The translations under genes and the position numbers were made by a program. From contig CAJQUW010007075.1 of NCBI GenBank assembly GCA_907163375.1, positions 1-64,000 on the forward strand: 64,000 bases of DNA. Reading direction: 5' to 3'. The DNA is from Prostheceraeus crozeri (lineage: Eukaryota > Platyhelminthes > Polycladida > Euryleptidae). Each line of letters opens with the position of its first letter. The stretch's first letter is position 1. Positions 48,030 to 58,647 of the stretch are shown piece after piece. The notes beneath the pieces are model-generated. The model saw nothing but the letters and a program-made list of their open reading frames with translations, was not told the DNA's origin and searched no databases.

Positions 48030-48987
48030 TTACATATTATACTGTGTTCCTTTTTTACTTGACATAATGTGGGTTATAGCTGATAGCTAGATATCGATAA
48101 GTACTACAGTTGAATTGATTTAATCATTATTCATGTACGTATAATGTTTGCAAATTGAAATCTTGACTATTTCGAAACACAAGTGATCGTTTTTACTTTC
48201 TAGTTTTTTATGTTTAGGGCATTATGTTTCACATGAATATTTGTAAGTGAATAAAAGCTATGTAATAAAGTTAGTTTTTGATATCAACACTGAAAGTGCG
48301 ATTTATAGGTACTGTACTTAAATAAAGCACTTTTTCATACCAATGTGGTGCAGTACCTGAATTGATATTGAAAAAACAAATCCTATGCCTATTTATAGCC
48401 TACCATCACATAGAAAGAAACAATATCTATGTAGGCCTACAAAAAGAAATATTTTTTGTTTAGATAGAGGCCTACTCGCACATGCATGTGTTAGTGCAAA
48501 ATAAAAGAGAGTTAACACAATAATTTAGGCCAAGATGGGAATACTGTTTATCCGCAAACATTGCTGTTCCGCAAGGAAATGAGAGTAGGCCCTATTTACC
48601 GGTAGAGCTCGTATAACTACAAGAGTGATGTCAAAACAGAGGGAAAGGCTGACCAAGAAAATGTGATCATGAACACTAAAATCGATGAAAATGATAGTTC
48701 ATTTGGGGGGGGCAACAAAGAGGCTAGCTACGGCGCTGATCAGTAGGTCCGAATTGTGTAAGAAAGTGAAAATAAGATTTTCCAAACTAGCTTCACATTG
48801 GAAAAATCGTTACATGTACATGTACAAGAACATGTAAAAAATCAAAAAACATGTTTTTCATAGTGAATGAAATCGAATTTCTCAAATCTGACTGCAGATT
48901 CGAATTCCGCAAGGTCGAATTGCTACATATGCACTAATAAACCTCGACAGGCGATACTTCAATGGCAAATATCGAACAATATAGCTT
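48030..48987. other. piggyBac 1 3' non-coding region
   Basis: AT-rich DNA between the transposase stop and the right palindrome. It contains AATAAAG at about 48320, ACATGTACATGTACA near 48812, and a G run at about 48707. No gene. Confidence 0.6.
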
Positions 48988-49008
48988 CCTGGGTGTATTA
49001 CACCCAGG
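48988..49008. repeat. piggyBac 1 right palindrome
   Basis: The CCTGGGTGT..ACACCCAGG palindrome, 40 nt before the right TTAA, against 14 nt on the left side. Confidence 0.75.
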
Positions 49009-49066
49009 TTGTCCTTTAGACCTTCCAGATTTCGACGTCCTCTAACCGTTAACCGTCGTCCGGTGT

Positions 49067-49090
49067 TTGGGGTGATTTTAGTCACCCCAA
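49067..49090. repeat. piggyBac 2 left palindrome, outer copy
   Basis: A 24-bp palindrome with arms TTGGGGTGA and TCACCCCAA, beginning 14 nt after the TTAA. Confidence 0.75.
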
Positions 49091-49245
49091 CTAAATTGAT
49101 ACGTTTGTAGAAGTAATAGCCATGGATAAAATACCTCAGAATTTCATGACTTTACTACGTTTCTATCCAAGTTGTTATGTCTTTACTTATTTTCACGTCC
49201 GCATAGTCTAACAGAATTTATCTTGTTTTATAGATAGATAGGTGT

Positions 49246-49269
49246 TTGGGGTGACTTCAGTCACCCCAA
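49246..49269. repeat. piggyBac 2 left palindrome, inner copy
   Basis: The same arms around a different centre (CTTCAG), 179 bp from the outer copy. The GGTGT before it is also shared. Confidence 0.75.
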
Positions 49270-49501
49270 GAAACTAGCAAATGATGGTGCTGATTCTTGT
49301 ATCTTTTTATGGAAAATACAATTTCAGTTGCTGGTTGATATCATGCACTTTGATCTAGGGCATATCTAAGTGATCTAACATGTTGTTTTAATTTAAAAAC
49401 CTGTGTAAATTGGCCTACATTGATAGTGGAGTAGGCCAGCTATCTGTAGTCAGAACCCAAAACAAAGCACATGTGAATTCTCGAATAAGCCATCGATTCT
49501 A

Positions 49502-50703
49502 CAGGTTTTTGCAGGAAATAACGGCGTTTCCTCAATTGATTACGTCATTTTGCATAGAATATCGTCAATATGCAATGATTAACGGCATAACAATAGAGAC
49601 TAACGGCACAAACAAAACATTCCGTCCTTTTGTACTTTATTACGACGTAGGCCCATTGCTTTACTGGCGCTTGCAAAACTGAATGGCAATAAGGTGAGTG
49701 TTGATCGGCAATGTCAAAACGTTACGACATGATGCAGTATTTAAGGACAGCCGGCGCTGTGAGCGCGCACAGTTGGAAAAATGAGACGAAGAAGAATGAT
49801 ACCGTTGCTGGATAAAAAGAGAATTGTGGATACCTATGAGAATCCAAACTCTGACTATGTAGAGGTAGCTGCGGCGGTTAACATTCCGCGAGGGACAGCC
49901 TGGTCAATCATACGTCGCTTATCTGGAAGATGGTGAGGTAATGGTACGGAAAAGAGGGGGTGGACGACGACAGCTTGCAACTCAAGAGATGATTGATTGC
50001 CTTGTTGGAACTGTCGAACAACACCCTGTGTTTGCTAATGTGTTAACAGAATACTACATTGATGAATCAGGTTTTAACTTATGGACGAGTCGATCTCGAG
50101 GACGATCTGCAGGAGGACATCGCGCACAGCGCATCGTCGGAGCTAGACAATGCCCAAATTTTACCCTCATTATGGGAGTGTCCAGCCAACGAGGCTTAGT
50201 ACATCACACTATCCGTGAAGGAGGAACGAAAGCGGATGCATTTAACGACTTTTTGGCGCCTTGTGGGACCTTGTCATCGCCGTGCCACGGACGTCAGCGA
50301 TCAACATGCCAACGCTGATTTACATTATCTACCACCCTATTCACCTTTCCTAAACGCAGCAGAAAATTATTTCAGCATTTGGAAGGCGGGTTTACGACGC
50401 CAACTGGAGGAGGTGAGGGAACAGTTACTTCGCCAGCCATATCAAGAGCAACTGGCAACTCTTACTCAGCTTGCTGAGCAAAATTTGGTGAAAATCACTC
50501 CAGCTGCTTGTAGTGCTGCCCATCGGCGAACAAGACGCATCTTCACCGCATGCATTCAGATGCAGGACATAAGTGATGACCATGCATAATGATGTGACAT
50601 AATGACATGCATAATTTGAATAAAAACTGTCTTGGATATATTGAGTTTTGCAAAATGACGTAGTATTTAGATGAACCGCCGTTATAACTGACAAACGCTA
50701 CTG
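49502..50703 (+). mobile_element. Tc1/IS630-like element inside piggyBac 2
   Basis: Inverted ends about 55 bp long. The left starts CAGGTTTTTGCAGG and the right, on the minus strand, starts CAGTAGCGTTTG. Both continue to TAACGGCG and to ACGTCATTTTGCA (28 of 36 matching in that part). TA precedes the left end; the right flank reads TT, so the target duplication is eroded. One broken transposase gene lies inside. Its position in the left non-coding part of piggyBac 2 explains that element's extra length. Confidence 0.65.
49781..50589 (+). pseudogene. Tc1/IS630-type transposase, two frameshifts
   Basis: Frame one, ATG 49781 to TGA 49934: MRRRRMIPLLDKKRIVDTYE and a helix-turn-helix, VAAAVNIPRGTAWSIIRRL. 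Frame two, from about 49920: VFANVLTEYYIDESGFNLW (first catalytic Asp), RGRSAGGHRAQRIV, FTLIMGVSSQRGLVHHTIREGG. Frame three, to TAA 50587-50589: GPCHRRATDV, where the second Asp (normally D-N/G-APCH) appears lost, then LHYLPPYSPFLNAAENYFSIWK (catalytic Glu). The loss of the middle Asp together with two shifts makes it inactive. Confidence 0.8.
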
Positions 50704-51108
50704 TTTAGTGAATAAGTCGTTAAATTTGAACAAATGAACCGATTTCATTAATTTGTGATTAAAGCCGTTAAGTTACGCATTATGCCACTCTGTAATGCAC
50801 AACTGCCTCTATTAAACGCAAAAACCTGTATAAGATCGCAGTCAGAAATCAAAATGTATAGGAATGTGACATCAGAAGTTTTCATACAGATTCAATTTCA
50901 TTCATGTCTAATGAAAAACAAGAGATCTCCTCATGCAGTAGGCTATCGCAGTTGATGCTTCCAATATTGAGCTGTGTTTTCGGGTTTCACCACAGAAATT
51001 GATATCACTCTATGGATTTCACACGATCATGAGACTCATATTGCTGATGGTCGGTTAGTTTTATCGACCGCTAAACAGCGACGGCAGTAAGTCTACAGTC
51101 AACAATCA
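50704..51108. other. piggyBac 2 5' non-coding region
   Basis: DNA between the Tc1-like element and the transposase gene. No recognisable gene. Confidence 0.6.
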
Positions 51109-52919
51109 TTGTTCTGTCGCCATGCTCGACCACCGAAGCGGCGTGCTGCATTGCAGGCAACTAGAATGATGCTACTTGAGGAAGAAGAAATACACGACGA
51201 CGAAGAGGAAGAATTGGCTAATTTATTAGAAGAAGACGTAGAACAAGAAATTGAAAACGCGGAAAACGTCGACATAATCGAACTACGAGACATTATTGAA
51301 GATGAAATTGACAATATTGACGACCATACCTTATAAACTTTGATAGTTCCTCCGATTCGAGGTCTGATGAAGAACCCAAGTCCCTCCAAGTGAATTACAA
51401 GCACCCTCAGGGCGTGAATGGACTATTGTGCCAGAAGGGTACCGTCCTGGTAGAGCTCCTTTGAGAAATGTATTTGCTACGCGTCAAAGTGTCAAACCTG
51501 GAGTGAATCCAAATTCTCCAGCTTCTGCGTTTCTTTTATTTACTGATGAAATACTAGATTACACTGTTTGGTTTACCAATCTGTAAGCAAGGCGAGTTGT
51601 AGCAGCACACAACCGCAATAATACCAATAAATTGATATGGCATCCTGTTACAAGAAGTGAACTTAACGCTTTCATCGGACTGAATATATTATGCGGAGTT
51701 TACAGATCTCGCCAGGTTGATTTGGAATCACTTTGGAGTGATCGAGATGGTTTACCTGTTTTCAGAGCAACCATGTCATGTCAGCGCTTCAAACAAATCA
51801 AACGGCTTCTTCGATTTGATGATCGCACCAGGCGTGATAAAGATGACCCGCTGCAACCAGTCAGAGATATATCGGAAATCTTCAAACGTAGTCTGACCAT
51901 GTTTTATAATCCTGCGTCTGAGCTAACTGTTGATGAAAAGTTACTCGAATTTCACGGACGTTTGAGATTTCGTATTTATATAGCTAATAAACCAGGTCGC
52001 TACGGTATGAAAATCAAGTGGTTGAATGAATCGACAACGGGATTTGCGTTGAACGGCTTACCTTATATTGGTGAAAAGACTCTCTCCGAAGAAGAAAAGC
52101 ATGGTGTTTCTATTCCACATGCAGTGACAATGACACTTATGAGACCATTCTTAGAAAAAGGTTACAATGTAACTACAGACAATTGGTTTACAAGCAGTCC
52201 TTTGGCTGATAGTTTGATGGAAAAAAGAACAACTATCGTCGGCACTCTCCGTTCAAATCGACGTGATATTCCTTCTCACTCACGCTAAATCTGTGAATAC
52301 GCGAGAGAGAAAAAGTCATCCATGTATTATTCCTCAGAAGGCCAAACCATGCTATCGTATTATGACAAAGGAAATAAGCCCGTGCTTTTGTTATCAACGA
52401 TGCATACATCTGCTGAAAACGACATCAATGGAGTCCCCGAAATAGTCAATTTCTACAATGATACTAAGAGAGGAACAGACAACATGGATCATATGATACG
52501 ACTGTATCGAAGTGGAAAAGTGTCCTGTCGCTGGCCATTGACATTCTTCTTTAATATGATGGACGTAGCTTTATTGAACAGTTGTATAATTTATCGTTCA
52601 TTGCAACCACCTAATCATATAAAACGTTTTCGTCGACAATTCCTTCTCGATGTTGGATATGAATTGTTGGATCCTTTTATCAAAATGCGACTTCAGTCAA
52701 CAAGAAATCTATCAACTCGCATATTGAATGCTATAAAATTCATTAGGTATCAACTGCCTCAACATTCGTTACGGTCAAACAGAAAAAAAGAAACGCTGTT
52801 TCCTGTGTGACAGAAAGAAAGACTTCAAAACAACACGGCAATGTGATTTGTGCTTTGAATATGTTTGCCAAAAACATTCATCAAAAGTTACCAAGGTGAA
52901 TTGTGACAACTGCATTTAG
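51109..52919 (+). pseudogene. piggyBac 2 transposase with several frameshifts and a stop
   Basis: The N-terminus is basic then very acidic (ARPPKRRAALQATR, LLEEEEIHDDEEEELA). The ATG at about 51121 is one base out of frame, so the start is broken. Shifts follow near 51335 and 51400, then EWTIVPEGYRPGRAPLRNVF and FTDEILDYTVWFTNL, with a TAA near 51585. The core from 51632 to 52288 is open: LNAFIGLNILCGVYRSRQ, LTVDEKLLEFHGR (first Asp) and VTTDNWFTSSPLADSLM (second Asp). After a shift near 52270: YYDKGNKPVLLLS, NFYNDTKRGTDNMDHMIRLY (third Asp) and WPLTFFFNMMDVALLNS. After a last shift near 52785: a C-terminal finger with CFLCDRKK, CDLCFEYVCQKH and CDNC, to TAG 52917-52919. Same family as element 1 but clearly diverged. 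Confidence 0.88.
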
Positions 52920-53260
52920 GCCTATATGTACAATTAAACGACTTACATGTAGATTGATGTTCGAAGTGTATTCATAAAGCCCGCACATAGGCTATAGTGT
53001 TTATAGAAATATGTATTATACAGGCCTAGTATGTACTAAACGATTTGCTTTTTCTAAACAATTTGTGCAAATTACAGGAATTAATTCATAGATTTACAAC
53101 TTATCTGGATACGTCATAGAATATAAATATTACTCAGATTTTTACAAAAATTATCTTGCTTGTAATATGCTTAGGGGATGCTATGATTATCAAAATAATA
53201 AGAAACTGCGTTTAATAAAAGATTAGAACAACAAAAAAAATCTAATATTTGAAAATTCAT
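52920..53260. other. piggyBac 2 3' non-coding region
   Basis: AT-rich, with AGGCCTA words. No gene. Confidence 0.6.
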
Positions 53261-53284
53261 TTGGGGTGACTAAAATCACGCCAA
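53261..53284. repeat. piggyBac 2 right palindrome
   Basis: TTGGGGTGA..TCACGCCAA, one base off the left arms, 40 nt before the right TTAA. Confidence 0.75.
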
Positions 53285-53328
53285 ACACCAACGGATCTAT
53301 TTTTCAAGATGCAACGGACGACGGTTAA

Positions 53329-53961
53329 TGATGAACGTATGTAAATTGTTTCAAATGGTGGCAGCCATTGTCAACACTTTCAATTGGCATCGTGGTTGAT
53401 CAACTGTGCGTATGTCTCATCGTCGGCTTGCTAACAAGCGTTCTCGTTTTGGAATTGATTGAGGACTTAACAAATGTTACTGAGGAACAATTATGTGAGT
53501 CTCTAAAAATCGGGTAAACTTCGATAATTATCTGTGATTAAAAGTTTTCAAATGTCCGGTGAAATTATATCTTAGATCCCTACAGGACGGATCTGGAAAT
53601 CTAGCTTCATTTAGTAATTTAGATATTGTTTCAATGTTCTTATACGCTGAGAGATTTAAGCGGCATGTGTAATTAAATTATCAACTATCATCCATGACAT
53701 CTGGCGGTTTTCTGTCTTGACGATTGCAGTATAAAAAATAAGTTGTTGGCCACTTATATTTACACGTCTCGTCACGTGCGATAATGGAGCTTCTCGGAGG
53801 GTGTAGACAGTAGTTTTATACATACATGTGAGGGATTTCCGACAACTGAACCCCCCGTACCATTTAGAGCGTTGTTTGTCATACGTAATCTACATCAGAA
53901 ACTATCCATAGGATTGATAAAAAATTCTAAACATGGGGCCTATAGGTCTATAACGGGTTTA
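53329..53961. other. Unassigned DNA between piggyBac 2 and the mariner-like element
   Basis: No clear gene. One short frame ending near 53519 reads VCLIVGLLTSVLVLELIEDL, a hydrophobic stretch, but has no start, domain or splice support. Confidence 0.45.
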
Positions 53962-53963
53962 TA

Positions 53964-55396
53964 CAAGGTGTTAGCGATCTCTTTGCCGACTTTGTTATAT
54001 ATTCTCACGATGTGTTTTTTTCTGAAAACAACTTTTCAATTTTGTTGTGCTACTTTAATCTTGTATAGTAATTATTTCTCTAACTCCTTTTTCTCATGTC
54101 TCCCTATTGGTCGAAATTTAGTGACTAAACCTTGTGATTAAAAAATCAATAAAAGCCCCTTCTGCTGACATGCATACAATGTTAGATTGATTCTGTGAAG
54201 AACATGGAGTATCGCGACTTCAGCAACGAAGAAATTGCTACTGCTGTTTCATTATGTATTGCTTTTAATTGCGAAGAAGCTCGTCGGCAATTTTACAATA
54301 AATTCACAAAAGAAGCTCCACCAGCACGAACTCTGCGCCATTGGAAAACAAGGTTTATTGAAACACTCTCTGTTCTACCAAGACCACCAATTGGCGACCA
54401 TAGCCACCGAAGACTTTCAGAAGAGAAGCGTCAAGAAATAATTTATACACTTACAGAAAATCCAACGTCTTCACAGAGAACAGTCGGTCAGGCCGTAGGA
54501 GTTTCTGTTTTCTCAGTGAATAAAGTTTTGAAGGAAGAAGGTATCAAACATTGGAAGTTTACGTGTGTGCAAGAATTGCAACGGGATGATAGTCCAAAGC
54601 GGCTTCAATTCTGCGAAAGAGTGCTAGCTGAACAGGATCATGATCACAATTTCATTTCCAATATTGTGTTTAGTGATGAGGCATCATTTCATCTAAATGG
54701 TTCCCTGAACTCACACAATTCATTTATTTATGCCAAAGAAAATCCACATGTCATAGCTGAAAAACCTATGAAGTCAGCAGCCATCTTGTGTTGGGCTATG
54801 GTATCTCCTCACATTGGAATTCATTTTCGTGTGTTGCATTCTACTATGAACAGTGAAAAGTACAAGGAAATTATCGCTTCTGATGTCATTCCCATTTTGA
54901 AAAATAGAAGAAACAGGAAACTTGTATACCAACAAGACGGCGCCCCAGCCCACTTCTCTCGTGAAGTAAGGACTTTTCTCGATAAAGAACTCCCTAATCG
55001 ATGGATTGATCGGAGTAGCACATTTCCATGGCCCCCAAGGAGTCCAGATTTGTCTATTCTCGATTTCTGACTTTGGGGTGACATCCGTAAGACTCTATCA
55101 ACGTCCAGTTACTAGAAGTTTACAAGAATTAGAGCAAAGATTGACAGAATTGTTGAATGAAATCGATGTCAACGTTATCGAAAGGGCTGTTCAGTCATTT
55201 TTCCATCGATGTGGTGTTTGTGTTGAACAATCAGGCGGACATATTGAACATTTATTATAAGTATGTGCTTCTTTGCTTTTATATTGTTGAAATATCTTTG
55301 TTAAATATCATTAATAAAATGATGCACTGAAATGCTATGCTTTTTTCATAGAATTACACTTCAATAAAAATCGGCAAAGAGATCGCTAACACCCTG
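53964..55396 (+). mobile_element. Tc1/mariner-type element, 1.43 kb, nearly identical TIRs
   Basis: The left end reads CAAGGTGTTAGCGATCTCTT and the right, on the minus strand, CAGGGTGTTAGCGATCTCTT. Both continue TGCCGA, with a single difference over about 26 bp. TA flanks both sides (53962-53963 and 55397-55398). It holds one transposase gene with two late lesions, and looks like the youngest complete element in the right part of the window. Confidence 0.92.
54204..55260 (+). pseudogene. Tc1/mariner-type transposase, one stop and one frameshift
   Basis: From ATG 54204 (MEYRDFSNEEIATAV): an N-terminal helix-turn-helix resembling DUF4817 (AFNCEEARRQFYNKF, ARTLRHWKTRF), a second helix set (SSQRTVGQAVGVSVFSVNKVL), then the catalytic core. 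First Asp in NIVFSDEASFHLNG, second in YQQDGAPAHFS, third in WPPRSPDLSILDF, with 36 residues between the last two. TGA 55068-55070 interrupts LDF-stop-LWGDIRKT, and a frameshift just after leads to YQRPVTRSLQELEQRL and IEHLL, ending TAA 55258-55260. All three Asp are present. The gene differs from intact by about two changes. Confidence 0.9.
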
Positions 55397-55515
55397 TATA
55401 TATATTGTATATCAACCATTTCACCATCTCTGTTTTCAGCAATGAAATCCATGTAACTATTTCTAACTTCCATTTAATGTATATGTTTTTATCTGTTTTA
55501 CTTTAAATTTTAAAC

Positions 55516-55812
55516 ATGTTATATTGGCAATTGATGCGCCACCATGCGCTACCATTTCCATCTGAGGATCGAGTGTTGATTATACCTCGTGAAACTCGCA
55601 AAGAATTCAGAAATCTACAGTTATTTTTCGATATGGTTAAACAATAATTTCAAATGCACGCTTATGTTCGTTGGCTTACAATTAGAAAAGCTGTGAATAG
55701 TATTCTTGAACAGTGGAATGTTTATTGCGATTCGCAGAAGCTAGAAAAAAAAATCAAAACGGCTGGAGGACATCTTCTGAGCCAACCTCTAGCACTAAAA
55801 TTTGGAGATTGA
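55516..55812 (+). pseudogene. Possible hAT transposase remnant (middle region)
   Basis: A frame of 98 codons with one TAA reads LQLFFDMVKQ-stop-FQMHAYVRWLTIRKAVNSILEQWNVY. The VRWL..ILEQW pattern is typical of hAT proteins just after the RNase H insertion domain. It is too short and diverged to name a family, and no ends were found. Confidence 0.4.
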
Positions 55813-56458
55813 AATGAAACTGACGCACGAGTTAAGAAGTGTATGGTGTATGCAATACTCATTAGCCAGTAACTTGGAATCCCGCTCCTAAAACATGCCT
55901 TTATTCTGAAAGCAAATTGATGTTATATGAGATTGTTAATTACTGTATATATATTAAGTTGTTAAGTGCTGTTTTGGAAAATATCAATAATCGTTTCTGG
56001 TTACTTTGGAAAACTTGAACGGGGAAATGGATATGTCAATATTCAAGTTAGAACAAAAATGCGATTACCAAGTAAAAGTTCTATTGATTGACAGTAAAAC
56101 TTAAACCAAAGATTCAACATAGCCTACAGAGTGCCCCACAAAAAATCCCAAATTTTGCTTTTAGTAAGTTTTCTTGTACTTGACACTATATTTCATGTCA
56201 ACTTGCTATAGGTAGGTTTCAAAATTAACCTAGTCTCATAGACAGATAAAACCTAGACAGATATACCTAGACAGATAAAACGTGACAACTGATGCATTGG
56301 CTTGACAGAATGTTATAGAAATCTTATTGTATGGACTGATAAGCCCCTCAAAAATCCAAATTTCCCAACACTTATTTTGCTACTTTCCTGGGAATGACAA
56401 GATAACAGTAAAACAACATGACAATGAAGTTAAGAGTATTGATAGTGAAATACACAAT
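55813..56458. other. Unassigned DNA, with a possible mariner-type end
   Basis: No gene. At 56126-56150, TA followed by CAGAGTGCCCCACAAAAAAT resembles a mariner-type terminus and may be the 3' end of the minus-strand fragment that follows. The opposite end is not seen. Confidence 0.4.
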
Positions 56459-56880
56459 TCATTAATAATGTTCGATGTGACTACCTTCAAGCTCGACACA
56501 TCTGTGCAAGCGCTTGACCCAGGAAGAAGTACACTTTCGGATGCAGTCAAGAGAAATACTGTCCCAAGCAGTAGTTAATGCAAAATATCGATCTCCAATT
56601 GTGTTGATGTCGTCACGATTGGCCTGCAAGTGACAAAGTATGCTCCATATTGAGTAGTCCATAACATTGAGATCGGGACTCTTTGCTGACCAGTTGGTCG
56701 GTGAAATAAATTCGGGTGTGTTCTCTCTGAGCTTAGCAACCGTGTCTCGCTCTCGTGTCTGAGCTCTCGCTCCATCCTGTTGCCAAATCCAACCGTGTCC
56801 TCCCATCGTTGAATTAATGTCTCTGACAGGGTGACCACTTGAGGAGGACCGAAAATCAGACCATAAGTCTGTCCCACAAT
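56459..56880 (-). pseudogene. Tc1/mariner-like transposase, C-terminal fragment
   Basis: Reads GHGWIWQQDGARAQT (second Asp), ENTPEFISPTNWSAKSPDLNVMDYSIWS (third Asp, 35-odd residues later) and RKCTSSWVKRLHRCVELEGSHIEHY, ending at 56462-56464. The first Asp region and N-terminus are absent, so this is 5'-truncated. It belongs to a different lineage from the element at 53964-55396. Confidence 0.75.
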
Positions 56881-57547
56881 GACGTTACATAAATTTTAAA
56901 TTTTGATGATTTGACTATAGTAGTACTTATCCAAATGAAATGTATACAAAGAAAAACATAGAATATCATGAATGAACATAGAAGTTCATATGTATTCCAT
57001 CATCTCATACAAAACAAATAAATGTAGGCAGTAATTCAGTTAGATGCTGCAAAACAAAATGCAAATACGACTCCCAGTCATGTTGAGAAAGTTTTAACAA
57101 TAAGCTGAATGAATCGGCAAATATCAAATTACAGAATTAACTACATGTAGCAGAAAGCTATTACAACACGTCATGCTAATAGACTCAAAAACTGCTCAAA
57201 AACACGTCATGCTGATAGACTCAAAAACTGCTCAAAAACATTGGTCGCTAATAAACACACGAAAAAAAGTAAAATGTTGAACTTTAACAAAAAAGACCAC
57301 GTAATCGTATGAAGTAACCAAGAAAGTATTTGAGGATCTGTGGCAGATCGATGTCATTCTAGATTAAATTGAGCCTCTACGAACAATTGAATGAAAATTA
57401 TCATTGTTGCATGGCCCGATTTCACATGTAAATTATAAGGCATGCGAACATATACAATTTTTCTGTTGTATTATAAATCACGGATACTCACAAAATAATT
57501 TATTCTTCGTTATTTCATACGACTTTTCTTCACCTACAAGTTACAAT
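56881..57547. other. Unassigned DNA
   Basis: No gene. Contains the 36-bp duplication at 57165-57236 listed separately. Confidence 0.5.
57165..57236. repeat. 36-bp direct duplication
   Basis: ACACGTCATGCTAATAGACT, then CAAAAACTGCTCAAA, occurs twice in a row with one difference (A/G). Confidence 0.75.
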
Positions 57548-58647
57548 TCAATTACCAAACACGTTAGAAATAATTGCATCCGAAATTCGGTCTTGGCGCT
57601 CTAAGTCACTGTTTCTCTGTTGCTCAAGTTCGATTTTGCGGCGCTTTGCTGCTAGAAGAGCAGCTTCAGCATCACGAATACCTTGATCCGCTGCCACTAT
57701 TTCCGATTGAAGCTCTTTGTTGGTCTTTCTTTTAAAAACCCCAATATCTCTCCTGAGGGATTCAGCGATCGCAGTTCGATTCCCGTTCGTTGTTTTGCTT
57801 TCCTCACAAAATAATTTGTATTCCTTACTAGCAGAACTTATGCTGTTCAATAAAGAGGCTGTTGGTTCAAAGTCTTCGTATGAGTCTCGATGAAAATGGT
57901 CTCCCACAGAGCGAAATGCGTTGTACATTTACAGACTTAAGTTTGACTGATACTCGTCTTCAAAAAACTTCATTTTGCTGAAACCGGCTTCTACCATCAT
58001 GTTGTGCGGACAAATCACCAAAGTAGTAGCCATTTTTGTCAGAAGAGGATATTCGGAAAGATTGCCTTTTCCATGAAGATCGATTAGGGATTCATCGTCT
58101 TTCCCGTGTACAACGGTCAACCGGGCATATTCATCTCCTACATCAACTGGAGATAGCTTTATCTCGTCAGCGAGACTTTTCAACTTCTTGACTGTAGTGT
58201 CACTGAAGCTTTTGATGTTCTTGAATAGAGCATAGCACTTTCTGGAAATCATGGAGCTGAGAAATGACATGAAACGGTACAAAATGCTGCGAAAAATAGC
58301 TTCATTCAACAGTTTCCACTCCTTTTCGATACGTTCCAGATTCGCATTGTCTGATTTGCACAAATGTGAATACACAGCTGGTATGTGTCGTTGCGTCCCA
58401 GTCGAATCAGAAGCTTGGAGAGCAACTCTAACAGCATCAGCAACAACTGTTGAATAGTTCCATTCAAAGATTGCATTTTCTTTGTGAATTCATAAACGGG
58501 CTTCATATGAATAAAGAACTGATCCAAATTTATCAGAAGATCAGATTATCTGATTATCTGCCAAACATTCTTTCAATTTGCAATTTTCACTCTCCAAAGC
58601 ACAGAGCTTTTCCAAAACCGGAAACTGTTGAACGGCAGATTCAATAA
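57548..58647 (-). pseudogene. hAT-like transposase, C-terminal part with coiled-coil tail
   Basis: Read on the minus strand: FPVLEKLCALESENCKLKEC, QFFIHMKPVYEFTKKMQ (other frame), then LERIEKEWKLLNEAIFRSIL, FSDTTVKKLKSLADEIKLSP, YPLLTKMATTLVICPHNMMV and EAGFSKMKFF, a diverged hAT dimerisation region. A stop (TAA near 57929) precedes MYNAFRSVGDHF. A long charged helix, SEIVAADQGIRDAEAALLAA then KRRKIELEQQRNSDLERQ, ends at 57548. The order dimerisation region then charged coiled coil is seen in one group of animal hAT-like proteins. At least one frameshift and one stop. The N-terminal half is absent. Confidence 0.6.

Larger units (their letters stand above)
36131..49052 (+). mobile_element. piggyBac element 1, split by two later insertions
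   Basis: TTAA at 36131-36134 and 49049-49052 flank an element whose ends read CGGTTGGAGGAC (left) and CGGTTAGAGGAC (right, minus strand). Subterminal palindromes CCTGGGTGT..ACACCCAGG lie at 36149-36169, 36328-36348 and 48988-49008. On the right, 26 extra bases separate the terminal repeat from the palindrome. This mirrors the asymmetric ends known for insect piggyBac. The span is 12.9 kb. Removing the TACT-flanked insertion (4.2 kb) and the hAT insertion (5.35 kb), each with one target copy, leaves about 3.3 kb, a normal length with one transposase gene. Confidence 0.9.
49049..53328 (+). mobile_element. piggyBac element 2, sharing a TTAA with element 1
   Basis: TTAA at 49049-49052 (also the right TTAA of element 1) and 53325-53328. 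Ends read CCGTCGTCCG on both sides (right on the minus strand). Palindromes TTGGGGTGA..TCACCCCAA lie at 49067-49090 and 49246-49269, with a slightly mutated copy at 53261-53284. The element is 4.27 kb between TTAAs, about 3.07 kb without the nested Tc1-like element. It is in the same orientation as element 1. It carries a piggyBac transposase gene with several lesions. Confidence 0.9.
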
